A DNA stretch of 64,000 nt from Serinus canaria (GCF_022539315.1 NC_066327.1:1879001-1943000), one strand, 5' to 3'. Counted from the first letter of the stretch, positions 24,184 through 34,798 are shown. The notes: generated by a model not told the origin, from the sequence alone. Translations and numbers: made by a program.

Positions 24184-26454
24184 TCACTCCCACACCTCTG
24201 TCCAGATGGCTCCCCGGTGCAGCGGGGGCGCTGCTGCCGGCCTCAGGATGAGCTCTCCTACCTGCTTGTTGGTGTATTTCTGGGGGTTGGTGCGGTAGCT
24301 GTAGTCCGAGTACTGCTCGGAGCCCGTCGAGTTGTTGTCCCCGGTGCCAACAAAGGTGTTGGTGGCCGGCAGGTCCTGCACCACTTGGTGCTTCTTGGAG
24401 GCTGAGGGTGACTGAGGCTGCAGCTGGATGGAGGGCAGCGGCGAGTTGGAGCGGTAGTGGCGGCCCAGGTCCGGGCTGCCCGGGGGGTAGTTCAGGGGCA
24501 GGTGGATCCGGGGGCTGTCGCTGACAGAGTCGTTCATGAGGTTGAACTTGAGCGATTTCTGCAGCCCCGTCTCCTCCTCATCCTCCGTGGGCTTGGGTGG
24601 CTTGGGAGACTTGCTCTTCTTCACCTTGTTCTTGCTCTTCCCGCTCTTGCTGGCCTGCTTGGGTGCATACAGGTCCTTGGTCTCCTTCTTGCCCGCCTGG
24701 TAGCCACTCTTGGCCTCGCGCTGCCGGCAGTAGCGCACCAGGACCACCAGCACGATGACCAGGGTGACAGCCACGATGCCAGCGATGACCCCGAAGAGGA
24801 TGTTGCTCCGCTGCTTGCTGCGCTCGTACTCGGGGTCACCAGCAATGTCGATGTCCAGTGGGGTGTCCAGGCTGTGCCCCACCAGCGTGTCCAGCAGCGT
24901 GCGGTTAGCCAGTGTCTCATTGACATAGAAGTGCACCAGAGCCGTGCCGTGCCGCGAGGGCTTGCCCTTGTCGTTGACACGCACAACCAGGCGGTGCAGG
25001 CCGTGGTGCTTGCGCAGGATCTCCTTCTCCAGAGTGATGTCACCGCTCTGCGGGGAGATCTGGAAGAGCTCGAAGGGGTTTCCTCCTGTGATGCTGTAGA
25101 TCAGCTCGGCGTTGATGCCCGAGTCGATGTCCTCCGCCTTGACCTTGCTCACTTGCTGGCCGGGGCTGGTGTGGGGCAGGATGTGCTTGTAGGTGGCGTT
25201 GGAGGGGGAAGTGATGAAGGGGGCATTGTCATTCTCATCCAAGACGTTGATGGTCACCCCCACGTAGGCAGACCTGGGGGGATCCCCACCGTCTACTGCC
25301 TTGAGTCGGAAGGTGTAGGTACTCTGCTGCTCCCGGTCGAAAGAGATGCTGGAGAGGATGGTGCCAGTGCCATTTTGGATGACAAAATCCCCGTTGTCTT
25401 GCTCCACTGACAGCTGGATCCGGGCATTTTCTCCTTTGTCAGCATCGATGACCGTCACCATGCCCACGGGGCTGAGGGGCGGCATATTCTCCATCACTGA
25501 GAAGTTGTAGCCGCTCAGCATGAACTTGGGGTCGTTGTCATTCCTGTCCATGACGTTGATGGCCACAGACGCTGTGCCCTGCTTGCTGGGGCTGCCTTTA
25601 TCTTCCGCCACCACCAAGAACTCGTAGCGTTCCCGCTGCTCTCGGTCCAGCACCGCCTTCACCCGGATCTCCCCGGAGTCAGGGTCAATGGTGAAGGAGC
25701 CCTTGGAGGAGGGGTCTGTCACCAGGGAATAAACCAGCTTGGCATTGGAGCCGCTGTCAGCATCAGTGGCACTCACCTCCATGACCAGCTCATCAGGCTC
25801 GTTGTTCTCAGGGAAAGCCACCTCAGTGAAGCTTTGGCTGAAGACAGGGGCATTGTCATTGACGTCCATCACCTGCACCTTCAAGGAGTTGGTGCTGGAG
25901 AGGGGCGGATTCCCCGAGTCCACAGCCACAATCTCAATCGTGTACTCCTTCACCGACTCGTAGTCCAGTGGCGTGGTGGTCTGCAGGAAGTATTTCTTCT
26001 TGCTGTCACTCCCTGTCTCACTGGCCTGGCGCAGCTGGAATGGGACGTCACCGGCCACCACGCAGGTCACCACAGCGTTTTCACCCTCATCTCGGTCAGA
26101 CACCTGCACCAGAGCCACTGCTGTCTCTACTGGCACATCCTCTGAGATGTTGGCCATGCCATCCTGGTGGGTGACCAACCCTATGCCCCGGATCTCTATG
26201 GAGGGCGCGTTATCGTTCATGTCCTTGATGGTGACCACCACCTGTGTGCGGGCGCTCTTGGGGTTGGCGCCCTTGTCCTTGGCCATGACGGAGAACTTGA
26301 GGGTGCCGATGTCCTCGCGGTCGATGGGGCCCTGCACGGTGATGAGCCCCGTGGCTCGATCCAGGCGCAGCAGCCGCCGCACCATGTCCGAGGCCTGGTG
26401 GAAGGAGTAGTCGATCTCGGCGTTGGCGCCCTGGTCCGAATCATTGGCTTTCAC
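24184..26454 (-). CDS. PCDH1: PCDH1 exon 3: EC3-EC7, membrane span, cytoplasmic tail, short-isoform stop
   Basis: This single large exon begins after a CCCCCAG acceptor (26460-26455) with VKANDSDQGA, in phase 0 with exon 2. It carries EC3 to EC7, with calcium motifs DMNDN, DVNDN, DRNDN and DENDN closing EC3-EC6. A membrane span starting NILFGVIAG (about residues 844-866) follows, then a basic cytoplasmic segment with the delta-1 conserved regions CM1 (HLPLNYPPGSP, about 935-965) and CM2 (EQYSDYSYRTNP, about 1000-1020). Read through, it ends in GAIWTEVWE and a TGA at 24186-24184, the known short C-terminus. An internal donor, CAG|GTAGGAG with the last exon base at 24262, gives the long isoform instead, replacing the 25-residue tail after Gln1024. 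Several N-x-S/T sites lie in the ectodomain. Confidence 0.97.
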   Translation of the reverse strand: MKANDSDQGANAEIDYSFHQASDMVRRLLRLDRATGLITVQGPIDREDIGTLKFSVMAKDKGANPKSARTQVVVTIKDMNDNAPSIEIRGIGLVTHQDGMANISEDVPVETAVALVQVSDRDEGENAVVTCVVAGDVPFQLRQASETGSDSKKKYFLQTTTPLDYESVKEYTIEIVAVDSGNPPLSSTNSLKVQVMDVNDNAPVFSQSFTEVAFPENNEPDELVMEVSATDADSGSNAKLVYSLVTDPSSKGSFTIDPDSGEIRVKAVLDREQRERYEFLVVAEDKGSPSKQGTASVAINVMDRNDNDPKFMLSGYNFSVMENMPPLSPVGMVTVIDADKGENARIQLSVEQDNGDFVIQNGTGTILSSISFDREQQSTYTFRLKAVDGGDPPRSAYVGVTINVLDENDNAPFITSPSNATYKHILPHTSPGQQVSKVKAEDIDSGINAELIYSITGGNPFELFQISPQSGDITLEKEILRKHHGLHRLVVRVNDKGKPSRHGTALVHFYVNETLANRTLLDTLVGHSLDTPLDIDIAGDPEYERSKQRSNILFGVIAGIVAVTLVIVLVVLVRYCRQREAKSGYQAGKKETKDLYAPKQASKSGKSKNKVKKSKSPKPPKPTEDEEETGLQKSLKFNLMNDSVSDSPRIHLPLNYPPGSPDLGRHYRSNSPLPSIQLQPQSPSASKKHQVVQDLPATNTFVGTGDNNSTGSEQYSDYSYRTNPQKYTNKQVGELILRPAAAPPLHRGAIWTEVWE

Positions 26455-27989
26455 CTGGGGGACAGAGGGACAAGCGGTGAGCAGGACAAGGGCACGGTGG
26501 AGCGAGCCCCTCCGCAAACCGCTGCGGCCTTCCCTGAGGACAGCCGGGGGGAAAAACCAGGATTTCCTCTTCTGGGGCCAAGGACTGTGGGGCAAAGAGC
26601 CTGGGATCGGCAGAGCAGCTGGGAGCCACCCTCGGGCATGGAGGCTTTGCCTTGCTCTTCCGGAGAAACCGGCTGGACTGGTTGGCTGCGCTCCCCTCCC
26701 AGCCGGCTCCGGCATGCAGGGAATCCTCTGGAACCATGGAACCGTGCCACTGAGACCCAGCCAGCAGCAGGGAGGGACAGCTCCAGCTGTGCCCCCGAGG
26801 AGGGGCTGGAGCAGCTGCCTGGCTCAGGTGAGGGCGAGGAGGGAGGCAGCCATGTGCGGAGCTGCAGCAGCTCCATCGTGGCATCTGGGGATGCAGCCAC
26901 GCAGGGACTGGGGCTGCCTGAGCCCCGCACAGCACCGTCCATCCCTGCCCACCCGCCAGGAGCCCTGCATCCCCATAAACCTGCCTCTACGCCTATTATT
27001 TGCTTTCTAAAGAAGATGAGGTTTGTCTAACATTTGCCTCCCTAATCGGCTCTCTGAGCAGCCTCTTCTCTGCACCATTTGCTGCTCCGCCGTTATCTTG
27101 CTCAGCAGATTTGGATGGAGAACGAAAGTTGTTAAATGTAAATTCCACCTTTTACCTCCACTCACAAAACAGGCGGAAGTCATTTTCCCCCTGAAAGATA
27201 AAAGCTGAGCAATGGCAGCAGCGGCATCTCAGCCCATTCTCCTCCCGGCCATGCGGCTCCCTTATCTGCTTCCAACTCCCATTCTCTTAACAGTGAAAAA
27301 TGAATTCTTAAAAAATTCACATCAGAATTAGCAGGCAGATGAGAGCTGGCCGCGCTCCGCTTATTAAGATGGCAGCTGCAGATAAACAGATGTCGACTAC
27401 TATCATCTCAATGCCCCCTCCAAGCCAAATCCACCAAGATCCAGGCCCCTGGGCTCTCTGGGCCAGTTTGCAGCACTGCCTGAGACGAGGCAGAGCCCCC
27501 GCTCTCTGCAGACAGCAGGGCACCTCCGGAGCTGTGGCCAGCCCTGAGCATGGGCAGCAGGGATGCTCCCTGTCCCCACCTCCTGAGTTTCCATGGAGCA
27601 GCCAAGGGAATGCAACTTATGAAAGGCTCTGTGTCTTGTCTGCGGGCAGCACTGAGACCGTGCTGGCCCCAAGCCAGGCTCCCGGTGGCCCTCAGATCCC
27701 GGCCCTCCCAGTAACCCGGAACCCTGCTCCCTGCATCTCTGCTGCTGCCCCTCAGCCATGTCCTGCAGCCCCATTCCAGCTATGCTTTCCTGTGCATCCT
27801 CTCCAACCTCACTTGAGCAGATGTGATATCCCAGGGACCTGCCTGCCCGCTGGCCCTGGGTGACACTCTGAGCTCCTCCATTCAACTCTCCCTCCTCCCT
27901 GCAGGAACCACAGCCATGTCGATGCTCCTGGGTTGTCCCTGCAGCCAAGCGGAGGGGAAACGGTGAGGGGAAGAGTGACGCGCACTCAC
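26455..27989 (-). other. PCDH1: PCDH1 intron 2
   Basis: A 1535-base phase-0 intron between EC2 and EC3 coding sequence, GTGAGT to CCCCCAG. About 26990-27420 is AT-richer and motif-dense (see the separate entry). The remainder is GC-rich unique sequence with no repeat I recognise. Confidence 0.9.
26990..27420. promoter_or_regulatory. Candidate intronic regulatory block in PCDH1 intron 2
   Basis: Within a GC-rich intron this stretch turns AT-rich and holds several factor-like words: TTATCT and AGATAA GATA-type sites, CAGCTG E-boxes, TTAAT/ATTA homeobox cores and ATTTGC. It lacks repeats and does not read as an exon. The density and the composition shift resemble conserved enhancers, but conservation cannot be tested from one sequence. 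Confidence 0.35.
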
Positions 27990-28804
27990 CTGGAGGACGG
28001 AGTGCCCCACAGGGCTGTTTTCGGAGAGCTCTGCCTCGTACAGGGCCTTCTCGAACTTGGGCGCGTTGTCGTTCATGTCCAGGATGGTGATGCGGAGCAG
28101 GGCACTGCTCGCCCGTGGGGGGTTCCCCCCATCCTGCACCTTGATGGTCAGATCGTAGGAGTCCCACTGCTCCCGGTCCAGGTTCCCCATGACGATCAGC
28201 TGAGGCTGCTTCTCATCCTGGTCCTCGGCCACCTGCAGCCCAAAGAGCTCCTGCGCCTCCGGACCAGCCATCAGCTCATAGGAGGCAACGCCGTTGGGGC
28301 CCGAGTCCCGGTCCATGGCCAGGGGGATGGGGAAGAGCGTCCCGACGTTGGTGTTTTCAGGGATGGAGAGGGTGAGGACAGGTGAGGCGAAGTTGGGGGT
28401 GTTGTCATTGATATCGAGCACCTCGATCTGCCCCTCCAGCAGGCGTGGGCTGCTGTTGGCATTCAGGTTAGTGATGGACACCTCGAACTCCAGGAAGCAG
28501 GGCTCTCCGGGCAGGAGGTGCTGGCACTCCCTCAGGCTCTCCCGGTCGATGGAGGTCTCTGTGGTGTAGATGTCCCCAGTCTTGCCATCCACACGGAGAT
28601 ATGGGGCCCCCACTTCCAGCTTGTAGAGGTGCCCCATGTCCGGTAAGCCATAGTCGGAGGCCAGGCTCCCTATGAGGGTGTTGGGGGGCTGCTCCTCCTG
28701 CACTTTGTAGACTGCACGTGTCCCCGAGGCCAGGGCAGGGAGCTGGCAGAGGAGCCACAGGCCCAGGCAAGATGCCAGCGGGTTCATCCTGCGCTGCAGG
28801 AGAG
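27990..28804 (-). CDS. PCDH1: PCDH1 exon 2: signal peptide, EC1, EC2
   Basis: The exon starts after a clean acceptor (pyrimidine tract ending CTCCAG at 28810-28805) and ends at a CAG|GTGAGT donor (GT at 27989-27988), phase 0. Seventeen bases precede the in-frame ATG at 28787-28785 (Met28 of the full model). It encodes a signal sequence with a leucine-rich core (about residues 28-49), then cadherin repeats EC1 and EC2. EC1 ends with the calcium-binding motif DINDN (about 152-156) and EC2 with DMNDN (about 264-268). LDRE and DxD-type calcium ligands are present, and the stretch EEQPPNTLIG is typical of PCDH1. The CR of the gene is well conserved, so identity is very secure. An upstream Met at 28823 reads through the acceptor and belongs to intron, so it is not the start. 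Confidence 0.95.
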
Positions 28805-29199
28805 CTGGAGGAGACACAGACACCGGAGATTAGTGACCAGCCCCCTTCCCTGGCTTATCCCCCTGCACCATGTGGGACCGCACATGGTCCTGGCATGGCT
28901 CCCGAAGGGAAGGGGCTACTGGGGCTGGCTCCTGGCAGCCTCCAGTGCCCTGAAGGACCCGTCCCAGCTTGCAAAGTTCCTGCAACGCCCTGCTGGAGTG
29001 AGTAACCCTGTTATTGAAACCTCAGCCCTGTCACTTGCAGGAAGCCACTCCTGCCACTGTCCACCCTCTTCGTCACCACACCAACTGTAATTAGACCCAA
29101 CGAGGCACACTAACAGGGTGGACTGCAGGCAGCCTGCTGCCAGAAACCCGATGGGAGCCGGCCAGACTCTGAGACAGCTTCTCACCACCCAAACACAGG

Positions 29200-30010
29200 A
29201 GCATTGTGTGCCACCAGTGCAGGGGCACTGCCTGCCACGCACGGCAGGGACACACGAGCACTGCACGCAGCTGCCAGCACTGCAGAAACGGGAGCACCAA
29301 ACGGGGAGTTCTGCCTGCTCTGTGGGGATGTGGGGCTGACACCCACCCAGCCCTGTGGGGATGTGGGGCTGACACCCATCCAGCACTGCGGGGATGTAGG
29401 GCTGACACCCACCCAGCACTGTGGGGCCATGGGACATTGAAAGGATACAGGACTGACACCCACCCATGGACACAGGGCACAGCAGGGATGCAGGGCTGCC
29501 ATGCACCCAGCACTGCAGGGACACGGGGCACTGCCAGCATACTGCCATCCATCACTGCCTGCACTGCAAGAACAGCAGCAGCCATCACTTCGGGGACACC
29601 GGGCCCTGCAGGAATGCAGGACTGCTGCCCATCCAGCACTGCAGGAAGACGAGGCGCTCCAGGGATGCCGCCTGTCCAGCACTGCAGGGCTGCAGGGCAC
29701 TGCAGGGCCATGGGGCGCTGCGGACATTCAGTGCTGCCACCCCTCCAGCACTGCAGGACCGCGGGGCACCGCTGTGGCAGGAGCAGAGCAGCACTGCCCT
29801 TGGTGCACTGCCAGCACAGTGGCACTGCCAGCCTCACACTGCCAGGTACAGAGGCACCACCCACCCGGCACTGCAGGGATGCAGGGGCCCTGAGCCTCAT
29901 ACCTCCTGCACTGCCTGTGGAGCACTGCCACCCCCGGTGTCCCGGCAGTCAGAGGGACACCGGGGTCCCTGCCCAGGCTGCAGTGCAGTGCAGGAACCCC
30001 CGGGCAGCCC
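29200..30010. repeat. Degenerate CACTGCAGG-rich region
   Basis: Beyond the 33-bp array, words such as GCACTGCAGGG, GCACTGCC and ATGCAGGGC recur at irregular spacing of about 15-60 bases over 800 bases. It looks like an old, decayed minisatellite rather than a transposon. It lies 0.4-1.2 kb 5' of PCDH1 exon 2. Confidence 0.6.
29319..29426. repeat. 33-bp tandem array, about 3 units
   Basis: TGTGGGGATGTGGGGCTGAC plus ACCCACCCAGCAC recurs about three times with few changes, in PCDH1 intron 1. Confidence 0.85.
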
Positions 30011-32160
30011 CCAGCAGTGCCCAGCCCCGGCACACTGCAACGGCAGCACAGCATCCCCCTCGCTGCACAGTCACTAGGCAACCCCACACCCTGCGCCAGC
30101 AGCTCCTGTTCCCTTCCTCACTGCAGACACACTGTTCCTTCCCGTTCCCTCCCACTTCAGTCTGGGACATGGCACACACTGGGTGCCCACCCCGTGCTGG
30201 TGCCCACCCTGCTGCTGCAGCACAGTGCCGGGAGCGCTGCCCCCCTGCATTGCAGAGACACCCCTGCACTGCTGCACCCCTGCACCGCTGCCCCTGCCAC
30301 TGCCACCTCTTCCCTGTGCCCACACACTGCCCAGGCCATGCCAGCCCCACAGGCTGTCCCCTCATGTGCCAAGCCACATGCCCTGCCACCAAGCTCCTGT
30401 CTGGTGCTGTGCTTGACCACTTGCTTTCCTGTTCCATTCTGGGAACACATATTCCTCCTCCAGGGTTCAGGAGCTTCTGCTGAGCTGTGAGCATAAAGTG
30501 GTTCAACAGAGCTCACTGGCACCCAAAAGCCCAGAGATTGGATGCCCTAAAATTAACAGTCACAAACATCTGCCAAGGCCCCACAGCATCACCCTGCTCT
30601 CACCGCTCCTATGGCTCCCTCTCTCCACATTCTGCATCCAAGGACAAGCAAACGCTCCATGGGCAAGCACTCCATCACCATCACCATCCCCCTCTGTGGT
30701 GCCACGCTGCAAGTGGCCAGTTCCTGGTTAGCCTGACATGGCACAGATCATCAGTAAGTGAAACATCCTGCACTGTCCTCCTGGGTGCTTCCCACAAGCT
30801 AACAGCTCCCGGTCCCTCCACCCCTCTGCTTCCCCACGGACATGGGGACACGGACAAGATGAGTTCTGCCTCTGCAGTGAAAATACATCTCCGTGCCTGG
30901 AGAGGAGACTGTGGCCCTGAAACCAAGCTTGCCTCTGCTCCCTCGTCCTGCCCCTTCCTTTGTGCAGAGCAGAGCCATCCAGCTGGCTGGGGCTGTGCAG
31001 AGCTACCCCCACCAGTGCTGGGATGTGTGACTCCAGGAGGAAGGGATGAGGAGAGAGAGCAGGACATCTTCCATCCCTGGACTGGGCTGAGGATGGAGGA
31101 GGTCAGGAGCAAGGCAGAAACACAACAGATTTTTGCATCAGCACGGGCAGTGTGTACACACGTGTGTGTGTCTGTGCTGGGTGTGCACTGTGAGCGTTCC
31201 AGAGTGTGCACCTGCCCAGAGCACGGCCGTGTGTCCTTAGGTAAAGGCACACAATCCCACCTGTGCCCTGGCAGGGTGTGCAGCTGTGTCACACGGGGCA
31301 AGGAGCACATCCCTGCCCGTTCTAGGCCCGTGCCCCGGGTGTGAGCTCGCACTCCTGCACGTGTGTGCACCCCACACAGCGCGTGTGCCCGCGTGTGCGC
31401 ATGCCCCTGGCGCTGCCTGTGCCTGTGTGTGATGTCACCTGTGCGGGGGCACTGGCACCTGGGTCACGCTCGTGTCTACCACCCCCCAGGTGTGCTCACC
31501 CCACCAGACCCCCCTCACCCAGCTGCCTCCATGGGGTGAACCTGCCCCGAGGTCCGCCAGCCCTGCGCTCCCGTAGGGGATGGCCATGAGTGAGGACAGA
31601 GAAGATGGGCAGCTCCAGCTGTTGGGAAAGGGCTCCTGAAGGATGCCCGGGCTGGGGGAGGCACCGTGCCAGCTGCTGGGCTGTTTGCACTGGGCTGTTG
31701 GCACTGGGCTGGGCCTGGCTGCTGGTGACGTAGCCACATCCTGACTAAGCCCTGGTGAGAGGTGAAAGATCGCCAGGAAAGGGGAAAGTCTCAAGGCAGT
31801 CCTGATGCCTCACATGGCTGAGGGAGCTGGGAGGGAGGGCCCAGCAGCTGGAAATGCCAGGAGCCCTGTGCCAGCCTGGAGGAGGAAGGGTGTCACCCAA
31901 AGGTGCCCAGCACCCAGGATTTCTTCCCCAAAACCAGGGCTGGAATCTGAGCCCAAGCCCCATTCCTGCAGGTGAAGGAAGGCACCCTGCAGAGCAGGGA
32001 GGTGAGACAAGAAGAGGGCCTGAGAGCCTGAGGGGCACTGCTGGAAGGCACGAGGGGCCCTGGGCTGGGCAGGATAAGGAATCAGCAGGGTCAGGAATCC
32101 TGCTTGGCACCCAGGGGTGCGAATGACACGGTGAGGACGTGAGAGCCCAGAGCTGGGCGT

Positions 32161-32193
32161 GAGGAGGAGGAGGAGGAGGAGGAGTAGGAGGAA
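32161..32193. repeat. (GAG)n microsatellite
   Basis: About 11 GAG units with one TAG interruption, in PCDH1 intron 1. Confidence 0.95.
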
Positions 32194-33821
32194 GCCTCCA
32201 CAAGCACGTCTGTGCAGGAGACACAGGCTTCCCAGGGGCCAGTCCAAGGCACCAGGCTATTTTCCCATGGGATCTAAGGACCATCCCACACTTTCTTCTC
32301 TGGTGCCAGGCACCTTTTTCCAACCTGCTGGCAAAGCACAGAGCACTTAAAAATAAAAGCCCCTCCCAAAACAACTATTCCTCCGCACACACAATTCTCC
32401 CTACGGGGAGTGTGTGAGAGAGACTGAACCACATGAGAGAGGCGTTAGTCACGCTGCTTAATGCATGACTGGGAAGCTCTCGGAGGACACTGGCATGCAA
32501 AATCCGACAGAATTCAGCCATCCCCACCAAAAAAAAAAAAAACAAGCCTTAATGAGAGAGAGGTTATAAAGCGCCGCGAATTTAAGCAACTGCTTGAACA
32601 AGCCTGTGCTCCCTGTGATTCCCACAGCCTGCTGGCCGCGTTCCACGGGAGGCAGCACCGCTTCGGGAATGGGCACCAAAGTCCAGCCTCTCCTCGCTCC
32701 CAGCGGCTGATTGCGTGGCTCGGAGCCACGGCTCACAAGTCTGTCCAAACCCTGCACTGAGCACACAAGTGCTAATCCCCCCTCCACGCTCCCCCCAGCC
32801 CTGCTCCGACACCCGGAGCTGAAGCGACATCCCAGCAAGCAGCAAACAGCTCATCCCAGCTCCACGCGGAGATCAGGGATCGTGCTAGCCGAGAACACGG
32901 CCGCTGATGGTCAGTCCTGCGCCGAAGGCACGGATGGGCTGAATCCTGGGTATTCCGTAGCACGTCCCAGGATTTGCTCCAGCTCCGGCTGCCACTGCGG
33001 CTGCTCGGCGTTTCTGCAGGCTGGACCCGAGCGCCGGGAGCCAGAGCACCCCGCGAGGAGGAACCCCACTGGCCTGGCAACAGCGTCACCCCAAAATCAT
33101 CCCTGAGGAACTGGGCGGTGATGAAAAGCCGGCAAAGCCCAGGGCCCTCCCTCTTCTTGCTGCCTTCTCCACATCCCTTCCAAGTCTGGCAGCCAACGAG
33201 GCAGAGACCTGTCAGAGCCTCCCTGGAGTGGCACCCTCATCCTCCCAGCCGCGGGTTCCCCACAGCCACTCCGGTCCTCTCCCGCCACCATCCCACCCTT
33301 CATTCACCCCGGCTGGAGAGGGGCCCTGGGGGAAGACAAAAATGTCGCGGGCCTGGAACACCCCGGCAGGGCCGCTGGGAGCCGGGCACAGCGGGAGCGG
33401 CTCTGCTCCGGGGATGCAGCCGGGAGGCTTGGGGGGACCTTGGGGAAGAGGCACAGGGTCCCCCTCGGCCTCGCAGCGTGCCGTGGGAGCTGCTGCTGCC
33501 GGCTGCGGGGGCTGGGAGGGAGGATGGAGGCCGGGCTCCGCTGCCGGCCGCCGCGGCCGAGGCTCCCCGCTCCCCGCGGCGCTGCCCGGGCTGAGGCTCC
33601 GGCTGCCGCCGGCTCCGGCTGCGGGCACGGAGGGAGAAGAGACCCCGCTCCCCCAGGCGGCTCCGCCAGCCCCGCGCACCCGCACAGAGACACGCACACA
33701 CACACGGACACACTCACGCAGACACCCGTGACAAAACCACGGGAGCCGCTCTGCCGGCCCCGGCTTCGCGCTCAGCCTCGCGTACCGCGAAACGGGGATC
33801 CTCCGCGGCACGGGCACGCAC

Positions 33822-33990
33822 AGCCCGCTGACACACTCGGAGCCCGCTGACACACTCGGAGCCCGCTAACACGGTTGGAGCCCGCTGACACACTCGGAGT
33901 TCGCTGACACACTCGGAGCCGGCTGACACGCTCGGAGCTCGCTGACACACTCGGAGCCGGCTGACACACTCGGAGCCCGCTGACACACTC
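33822..33990. repeat. 19-bp minisatellite, about 9 units
   Basis: Units of the form AGCCCGCTGACACACTCGG repeat nearly perfectly about nine times, with variants such as GTTCG and GCCGG for GCCCG. It lies inside the CpG island about 0.8 kb 3' of the PCDH1 exon 1 ATG, at the start of intron 1. Because 19 is not a multiple of 3, frame rotation gives odd open frames that are not genes. Confidence 0.9.
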
Positions 33991-34653
33991 ACCGCACGCA
34001 CACCCGTCACACACACGCAGCTCCGCACACAGACACGCGCACCCCACTCGTCCCCGCACCCCGGTGTCACAGGACCCACGCGGACACCCCTCCACACCCT
34101 CGGCGTTCGCCCCCGGAGCACCTCGCTCCCCGCCGCTCTGGCTCACGCACCTTCCCGCTCCCAGCCGGCTCCCGGCTCACCCGCAACTTCTGCGGCTCCC
34201 ACGCAGCCGCGAACCCCGCGGGCGCACACACCCAGGGCTGGACGAGGGACACACACCCAGGGCCACCCCCACGCGGAAAAATAAACACCCCGAAAGAAGC
34301 GCGCACCCCCCGCCACAGCCGCCCTCCCGCAACCCCCGCCCGCCCTGCGCTGCGCCGCGCTGTGCGGGGCTGGCCGCGCTCCGCTCCGCGCAGCACAACA
34401 AGTGGCAGCGCCGGGCGGGACCGGGGACAAACGGGAGCCGCCCCGCTGGCCGCGGAGCCCCGCGCAGCCCGGCGCGGAGCGGAGCGGAGGGATGCGGGAT
34501 GCTCGGGAGCGGGATGCTCGCCAGCGCCGCTCCCGCCGCCGCCCGGCCCCGCGCTCCCGCACAGTGCCGAGCTCAGGCACCGGGCATCCCGCACCCCCCG
34601 CCGCGGCTCTGCCTGGCTGCGGGCGGGGGTCCCGGCCCCACCGCAGCTCTTAC

Positions 34654-34717
34654 TTGGATGGTGCCGGCGCTGCGCTCCGTGCCGAGCCCCTGCGCGCTGG
34701 TCCCGCGGCGTCTCCAT
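34654..34717 (-). CDS. PCDH1: PCDH1 exon 1, coding part with probable initiator ATG
   Basis: On the minus strand an ATG at 34717-34715 opens a 64-base coding segment ending in a strong donor, CCAA|GTAAGAG (GT at 34653-34652). The context is good for initiation (purine at -3, G at +4). Twenty-one codons plus one base join the exon 2 acceptor at 28804 with no frame change, giving METPRDQRAG... and then the hydrophobic signal sequence that begins at Met28. The short isoform would then be 1049 residues, close to the roughly 1060 I recall for human, which also carries an extra N-terminal stretch before its hydrophobic core. The alternative is initiation at Met28 (28787) with this exon as 5' UTR. 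The splice and frame are seen in the sequence; use of this ATG is inferred. Confidence 0.65.
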
Positions 34718-34798
34718 CGCCTCCTTCCCGCCGGGACCGCGCTCCCCCCACCCCCCCGGCTCCTCTCGAGCGTTATCCACGGATGAAAACCAAACGGA

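Larger units (their letters stand above)
7803..24261 (-). other. PCDH1: PCDH1 intron 3 (long isoform)
   Basis: A 16.5-kb intron spliced out of the long transcript, from CAG|GTAGGAG at 24262 to the CTGCAG acceptor at 7803. Its first 1.3 kb doubles as the short-isoform tail and 3' UTR. Separate entries cover the CR1 pieces, an ancient LINE remnant and three tandem arrays. Stretches such as 10030-11365, 13570-15540, 16600-18115 and 20110-22650 look like unremarkable unique GC-rich sequence to me. Confidence 0.85.
28805..34653 (-). other. PCDH1: PCDH1 intron 1
   Basis: The 5.8-kb intron runs from the GTAAGAG donor at exon 1 to the CTCCAG acceptor of exon 2, phase 1. It contains a degenerate CTGCAG-rich region (29200-30010) with a short 33-bp tandem array, a GAG-type microsatellite at 32161-32193 and, at its 5' end, much of the CpG island. 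No CR1 copy is visible in it. Long plus-strand open frames here (for example 29206-30483) look like chance products of GC-rich repetitive sequence. Confidence 0.85.

Noticed and set aside
24457..25410. 317-codon plus-strand frame
   Set aside because: It is the mirror of PCDH1 exon 3 on the opposite strand; the minus-strand frame carries the cadherin repeats.
28788..28823. Upstream Met giving MSVSPPALLQRR before Met28
   Set aside because: A strong splice acceptor (CTCCAG at 28810-28805) lies within it, so its first residues are intronic.
29206..30483. 425-codon plus-strand frame in PCDH1 intron 1
   Set aside because: It is rich in Cys/His/Gly from the degenerate CACTGCAGG repeats, with no domain; it lies in an intron on the opposite strand.
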